From Micromonospora matsumotoense (GTDB lineage Bacteria; Actinomycetota; Actinomycetes; Mycobacteriales; Micromonosporaceae): a DNA stretch of 64,000 bases. The stretch is taken from NCBI RefSeq assembly GCF_900091525.1, contig NZ_FMCU01000010.1, positions 124,001 through 188,000 of the forward strand, read 5' to 3'. A program made the translations under genes and the position numbers. Below the pieces are notes generated by a model that was given only the letters and a program-made list of their open reading frames with translations, was not told the origin of the DNA and did no database searches. Below, piece by piece: positions 60,241 to 64,000 of the stretch; the first letter of the stretch is position 1; the number at the start of each line of letters is the position of its first letter.

Positions 60241-61374
60241 ATGCGTACCACCCGTTTCCTGGCGCTTGCCGCCGTCGGCGCGCTGGCCGTCACCGGTGTC
60301 ACCGCCTGCGGTGGCAAGGCCGAGCGGCAGGACGCCGGCTCCGGCCACACGGTCAAGGTGAAGGCCACGGACAGCGTGTGCGAGGTCGACGTCGCCGACC
60401 TCGACGCCGGCCAGGCGACGTTCACGGTGACCAACTCCGGCAGCAAGGTCACCGAGTTCTACGTCTACGCCGCGGGTGACCGGGTGATGGGCGAGGTGGA
60501 GAACATCGCCCCGGGTCTCAGCCGGGAGCTGCGGGTGGAGTTGCCCGCGGGGACGTACGAGACGGCCTGCAAGCCGGGGATGAGCGGCCGGGGCATCCGG
60601 GGCGCGCTGAAGGTCAGCGGCACCGCCGCGACCGTCGCCCCGGACGCCGCGCTGACCGAGGCCACCGCCAGCTACCAGCGGTACGTGACCAGCCAGACCG
60701 CCGCCCTGCTCACCAAGACCGAGGAGTTCGTCACCGCGGTCAAGGCCGGCGACGTGCCCAAGGCCAAGGCGCTGTACCCGGTGGCCCGCACCTACTGGGA
60801 GCGGATCGAGCCGGTCGCGGAGAGCTTCGGCGACCTCGACCCCAAGATCGACGGTCGGGAGGAGGTCATCGAGGAGGGCATGGAGTTCACCGGCTTCCAC
60901 CGGATCGAGAAGGACCTCTGGACCACCGGGGACATCAGCAAGGACGGCCCGATCGCCGACCGGCTGCTGGTCGACGTCAAGGAGATCGTGGCGCGGGCCA
61001 ACGCCGAGAAGCTCACCCCGCTCCAGCTCGCCAACGGGGCCAAGGCCCTGCTCGACGAGGTGGCCAGCGGCAAGATCACTGGCGAGGAGGAGCGGTACTC
61101 GCACACCGACCTCTGGGACTTCAACGCCAATCTGGAGGGCTCCAAGGCCGCCGTCGCCGCGCTGCGGCCCGCGCTGGAGCAGCGCGCCCCCGAGCTGGTC
61201 GCCCAGCTCGACAAGGAGTTCGCCGCCGTGGAGGCGGCCCTCGGCAAGCACCGGGCCGGCGACGGCTGGAAGCTGCACACGCAGCTGAGCAAGGCCGAGC
61301 TCAAGGAACTGTCGGACAGCATCAACGCCCTCGCCGAGCCGGTCAGCAAGGTCGCCGCCGCCGTCGCCCGGTGA
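60241..61374 (+). CDS. efeO: EfeO periplasmic/lipid-anchored iron-binding protein
   Basis: 377 residues. A signal peptide with lipobox (LAVTGVTACGG, Cys near residue 22) suggests a lipoprotein on the outer membrane face. Residues about 35-125 form a cupredoxin-like domain (VKVKATDSVCEVDVADLDAG, FTVTNSGSKVTEFYVYAAGD). Residues 130-375 are the M75 imelysin-type domain with the HxxE metal motif in GFHRIEKDLW (His220, Glu223). It works with EfeB and EfeU to deliver ferrous/ferric iron. Confidence 0.94.
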   Translation: MRTTRFLALAAVGALAVTGVTACGGKAERQDAGSGHTVKVKATDSVCEVDVADLDAGQATFTVTNSGSKVTEFYVYAAGDRVMGEVENIAPGLSRELRVELPAGTYETACKPGMSGRGIRGALKVSGTAATVAPDAALTEATASYQRYVTSQTAALLTKTEEFVTAVKAGDVPKAKALYPVARTYWERIEPVAESFGDLDPKIDGREEVIEEGMEFTGFHRIEKDLWTTGDISKDGPIADRLLVDVKEIVARANAEKLTPLQLANGAKALLDEVASGKITGEEERYSHTDLWDFNANLEGSKAAVAALRPALEQRAPELVAQLDKEFAAVEAALGKHRAGDGWKLHTQLSKAELKELSDSINALAEPVSKVAAAVAR

Positions 61375-61429
61375 CGGCGGCTCAGTACGGTCGCCGCCCC
61401 GGGGCGGTCGGTCCCTCCCAGGAGAGTCG

Positions 61430-62731
61430 ATGAGCGAGCAGAACAGCACCGCCGGCCGGGGTCGACGCCGGCTGTCCCGACGGCGGGCGATCACCCTCGC
61501 CGGGGTCGGGGTCGCCGGGGTCGCCGGGGTGGCCGCCGGAGCGGGCGCGCTGACCCGCGACGGCGACCGCGCCGCCGCGTACGACGGGGCCGCCGGGGCG
61601 GTGCCGTTCCACGGTGAACACCAGGCCGGGATCACCACCCCGGCCCAGGACCGGCTGCACTTCGTCGCCTTCGACGTGATCACCAAGGATCGGGACCGGC
61701 TGGTCGCGATGCTCCAGGAGTGGACGGCCGCCGCCGCCCGGATGACCGGCGGGAAGGACGCCGGGGTGATCGGCGCCGTCGGCGGCATGCCGGAGGCCCC
61801 GCCGGACGACACCGGCGAGGCGTTGGGCCTGCCCCCGTCGCAGCTCACCCTGACCGTCGGCTTCGGCGCGACGCTGTTCCGCGACGCGCAGGGCCGGGAC
61901 CGGTTCGGCATTGCCGGCCGCCGGCCCGCCGCGCTGGCCGACCTGCCGCACTTCGCCGGGGACGCGTTGCGCCCGGAGATCTCCGGTGGTGACCTGTGCG
62001 TGCAGGCGTGCGCCAACGACCCGCAGGTGGCGGTGCACGCCATCCGCAACCTGGCCCGCATCGGGATGGGAGTGGTGAGCGTCCGCTGGTCGCAGCTCGG
62101 CTTCGGGCGTACCTCGTCGACGTCCCGGGACCAGGCGACCCCGCGTAACCTCTTCGGTTTCAAGGACGGCACCGCCAATCTCAAGGCCGAGGACGCCGGG
62201 CTGCTGCGCGAGCAGCTCTGGGCCCAGCCGGACGACGGTACGGACTGGCTGACCGGCGGGTCCTACCTGGTCACCCGCAAGATCCGGATGCAGATCGAGA
62301 CCTGGGACCGCAGTTCGCTGGTCGAGCAGGAACAGATCGTCGGCCGGACCAAGGGCAGCGGTGCGCCGCTGGGCCGCCGGGAGGAGTTCGACGAGCCGGA
62401 CTTCGCCGCCAAAGGCGACGACGGACAGCCCGTGATCGCCGGGGACTCGCACGTGCGGCTCGCCCACCCCGACCAGAACAACGGCGCCCGGCTGCTGCGT
62501 CGCGGCTACAACTACGTCGACGGGTCGGACGGGCTGGGCCGGCTCGACGCCGGACTGTTCTTCATGGCCTACCAGCGGGACCCGCGCCGGCAGTTCGTGC
62601 CGATCCAGACCCAGTTGGCCCGCAACGACGCGATGAACGAATACCTGCGGCACGTCTCCAGCGGCCTCTTCGCCTGCCCGCCCGGGGTCCGCGACGCCGC
62701 CGACTGGTGGGGTCGCGCCCTGTTCAGCTGA
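61430..62731 (+). CDS. efeB: Tat-exported DyP-type heme peroxidase
   Basis: A 433-residue deferrochelatase/peroxidase. A twin-arginine signal (LSRRRAITLAGVGVAGVAGV) is followed by the DyP fold: LHFVAFDVITKDRDRLVAML, LTVGFGATLFRD, and the GxxDG motif in LFGFKDGTANL, whose Asp activates peroxide. IRRGYNYVDG-like RRGYNYVDGSDGLG and GLFFMAYQRDPRRQFVPIQT follow near the C terminus. The gene overlaps the end of the convergent RDD gene by 8 bp. Confidence 0.95.
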   Translation: MSEQNSTAGRGRRRLSRRRAITLAGVGVAGVAGVAAGAGALTRDGDRAAAYDGAAGAVPFHGEHQAGITTPAQDRLHFVAFDVITKDRDRLVAMLQEWTAAAARMTGGKDAGVIGAVGGMPEAPPDDTGEALGLPPSQLTLTVGFGATLFRDAQGRDRFGIAGRRPAALADLPHFAGDALRPEISGGDLCVQACANDPQVAVHAIRNLARIGMGVVSVRWSQLGFGRTSSTSRDQATPRNLFGFKDGTANLKAEDAGLLREQLWAQPDDGTDWLTGGSYLVTRKIRMQIETWDRSSLVEQEQIVGRTKGSGAPLGRREEFDEPDFAAKGDDGQPVIAGDSHVRLAHPDQNNGARLLRRGYNYVDGSDGLGRLDAGLFFMAYQRDPRRQFVPIQTQLARNDAMNEYLRHVSSGLFACPPGVRDAADWWGRALFS

Positions 62732-63728
62732 GCGACGAGCCGGCGCCCTCCGGCGACGCGGACCGGAGCGCCGGCCCGGCCGGGGCCGGCGGGGTGGCGG
62801 GGCTCGGCGGTGCGACGGCGGCGGGGCCGACCGGAGCCGGGTCGGGCCAGAGGGCGGCGGTGAACGCCCGGTTGCGGCGCAGCCGCAGCGTGCCGCGCCG
62901 GTTCCGTTCCGCCAGCACCGCCGCCAGCAGCAACGGCTCCGGTACGCCGGGCGGCGGCGTCGGGGCGGTCACCGTCGCCACCTCGCGCCACAACTCCCGG
63001 GCCAACCTCGTCCGGTACGGCTCGATGATCTGCTGGGCCCGGGTCAGGTACTGCCGGACCGCCAGGGCCAGCGCGTCGTCGAGCCTGGTCAGGTCCAGGG
63101 TGACCGCCCAGCCGGCCAACGGCGGAATGATCCGTGGGGCCGGTCGCCAGGTCTGCGTCGTCCGGGTGTGCACCACCATGGTGCCGGCCACCAGGTCGCC
63201 CAGCCGTCGGCCGCGCGGGTCGGTGAGCATCACGGTGGCCCCGGCCACCCAGCTCAGCAGCGGCAGCACCAGTCCCGGCCACTCCACGGCCACCCCCACC
63301 AGCGCCCGGGTCAGCGACTGGCGCAGCTCCACCGGGCCGCCGTCGGCGCTGACCACCCGCAGGCCCACCGCGAGCTTGCCGGGCGTCCGGCCGTGGTTGA
63401 GGCGTTCCCAGGCCACCGGATAGCCGACCAGCACCAGCACCAGGCCGAGCGTCTCCAACGCCCCGGTGAAGGCCCGGTCCACCACCGGATCGGGCAGCAG
63501 GATCAGCACCACCGGGGTCAGCGTCAGCGCCAACAGCGCCGCGCAGAGCAGTTGACCGACGATGTCGATCAGGAGCGCCAGCACCCGGGAGCCGAGCCGT
63601 GCCGCCCGTACGTCCAGCTCGACGGCCTCGCCGCTGACCAGCCCGGCGTCCGCCCAGCGGCCGCCGGCTGCGGTGTCCGCCGGGCCGGCCGGTCCGCCGC
63701 TGGCCGGCACCGGTGGTTGCGCTCTCAC
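62724..63728 (-). CDS. RDD-family membrane protein
   Basis: About 334 residues. The N-terminal part has the RDD pattern with several helices (RLGSRVLALLIDIVGQLLCA, ETLGLVLVLVGYPVAWERLN, GRTPGKLAVGLRVVSADGGP, WVAGATVMLTDPRGRRLGDLVAGTMVV over two stretches). A soluble C-terminal region (LARELWREVATVTAPTPPPG) and an Ala/Pro tail follow. GTG 63728 is favoured over GTG 63743; a TAGTGT box lies just upstream on the minus strand. It is divergent from a SpoIIM-like gene, a pairing I recall from actinobacterial MoxR/DUF58 clusters. Transport role unknown. Confidence 0.87.
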   Translation of the reverse strand: MRAQPPVPASGGPAGPADTAAGGRWADAGLVSGEAVELDVRAARLGSRVLALLIDIVGQLLCAALLALTLTPVVLILLPDPVVDRAFTGALETLGLVLVLVGYPVAWERLNHGRTPGKLAVGLRVVSADGGPVELRQSLTRALVGVAVEWPGLVLPLLSWVAGATVMLTDPRGRRLGDLVAGTMVVHTRTTQTWRPAPRIIPPLAGWAVTLDLTRLDDALALAVRQYLTRAQQIIEPYRTRLARELWREVATVTAPTPPPGVPEPLLLAAVLAERNRRGTLRLRRNRAFTAALWPDPAPVGPAAVAPPSPATPPAPAGPALRSASPEGAGSSLS

Positions 63729-63770
63729 CCGGACAGTGAACACTATGGGCGCGCCGACGGGGGAGGACCA

Positions 63771-64000
63771 GTGGATCTCGACGCGTACGTCGCCGAGCAC
63801 AGCCACGAGTGGCGGCGGCTGGAGCTGTTCTGCGACCGCCGCCGGCTCGACGCCGACGAGATCGACGAGATGATCGTCCTTTACCAGCGCACCGCCACCC
63901 ACCTGTCGGCGCTGCGCAGCCGGGCGCCCGATCCGGCCCTGGTCAGCCGGCTCTCCCAACTGGTGCTGCGGGCCCGCGCCCGGATCACCGGCCGCCGTCG
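63771..64000 (+). CDS. SpoIIM-like (stage II sporulation protein M family) protein, 5' part
   Basis: The frame starts at GTG 63771 behind GGGGGAGG and runs off the window end. The visible 76 residues (DLDAYVAEHSHEWRRLELFC, then RLDADEIDEMIVLYQRTATH) match the cytoplasmic N terminus of actinobacterial SpoIIM-family membrane proteins, usually about 330 residues long. No stop is reached here, so the rest cannot be judged. It is divergent from the RDD gene with only 42 bp between starts. Confidence 0.8.
   Translation, partial: MDLDAYVAEHSHEWRRLELFCDRRRLDADEIDEMIVLYQRTATHLSALRSRAPDPALVSRLSQLVLRARARITGRR

Overview
The window is very GC-rich chromosomal DNA from an actinomycete, most likely a Micromonospora-like member of the Micromonosporaceae. 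The evidence is the GC-saturated third codon positions, the coenzyme F420 genes (cofE, cofD and a fused fbiC), a WhiB regulator, two sets of DUF5753 regulators with DUF397 partners, Tat substrates, and many leaderless starts in which a TAnnnT box lies 6-7 nt before the start codon. The species is inferred, not proven.

Layout. 0-5.1 kb: the end of an acyl-CoA dehydrogenase, then a patch of regulators (an XRE regulator, a DUF5753/DUF397 pair, and two regulators that have lost their DNA-binding heads). 5.2-9.7 kb: a membrane protein, a thioesterase, an acetoacetyl-CoA synthetase and a TIGR03089 protein. 9.9-25.8 kb: a glycosyltransferase, mannose-1-phosphate guanylyltransferase, a Nudix hydrolase, an ArsR-type regulator, cofE-cofD, fbiC, a DUF4331 group, whiB, a metallopeptidase-family protein and DUF3499. 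51.7-58.8 kb: manB, Trm112, a SIS protein, a CDF transporter, manA and sahH. From memory, the order manC / cofE-cofD / whiB / metallopeptidase / DUF3499 / manB / SIS / manA is the same as in Mycobacterium (Rv3255c-Rv3264c region). If so, the 25.9-51.7 kb stretch is an accessory insertion in a conserved block.

The insertion carries two systems. The first (26-42.1 kb) is a putrescine/polyamine uptake and breakdown regulon: a class III transaminase, an Lrp/AsnC regulator, a complete potDABC-type ABC importer, a PuuB-like flavin oxidase, a saccharopine-dehydrogenase-like reductase, a GABA transaminase and two aldehyde dehydrogenases. Together they could take putrescine through 4-aminobutanal and GABA to succinate. 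The second (42.1-49.1 kb) is an ESX-type polymorphic toxin locus: a deaminase-SUKH-3 fusion, a YbaB-like protein, a WXG100-like protein, a 1456-residue multidomain toxin, and a small probable immunity gene. The toxin combines a papain-like glutamine deamidase domain with what looks like a C-terminal RelA/SpoT-type nucleotide pyrophosphotransferase. It contains a rare TTA codon between these two domains.

The right end holds an efeUOB iron-uptake operon behind a good iron-box match, an RDD membrane protein, and the start of a SpoIIM-like gene. Two families of intergenic inverted repeats are scattered through the window. A 59-bp tandem array sits between potB and potC and builds a chain of overlapping mini-ORFs that leads into potC.
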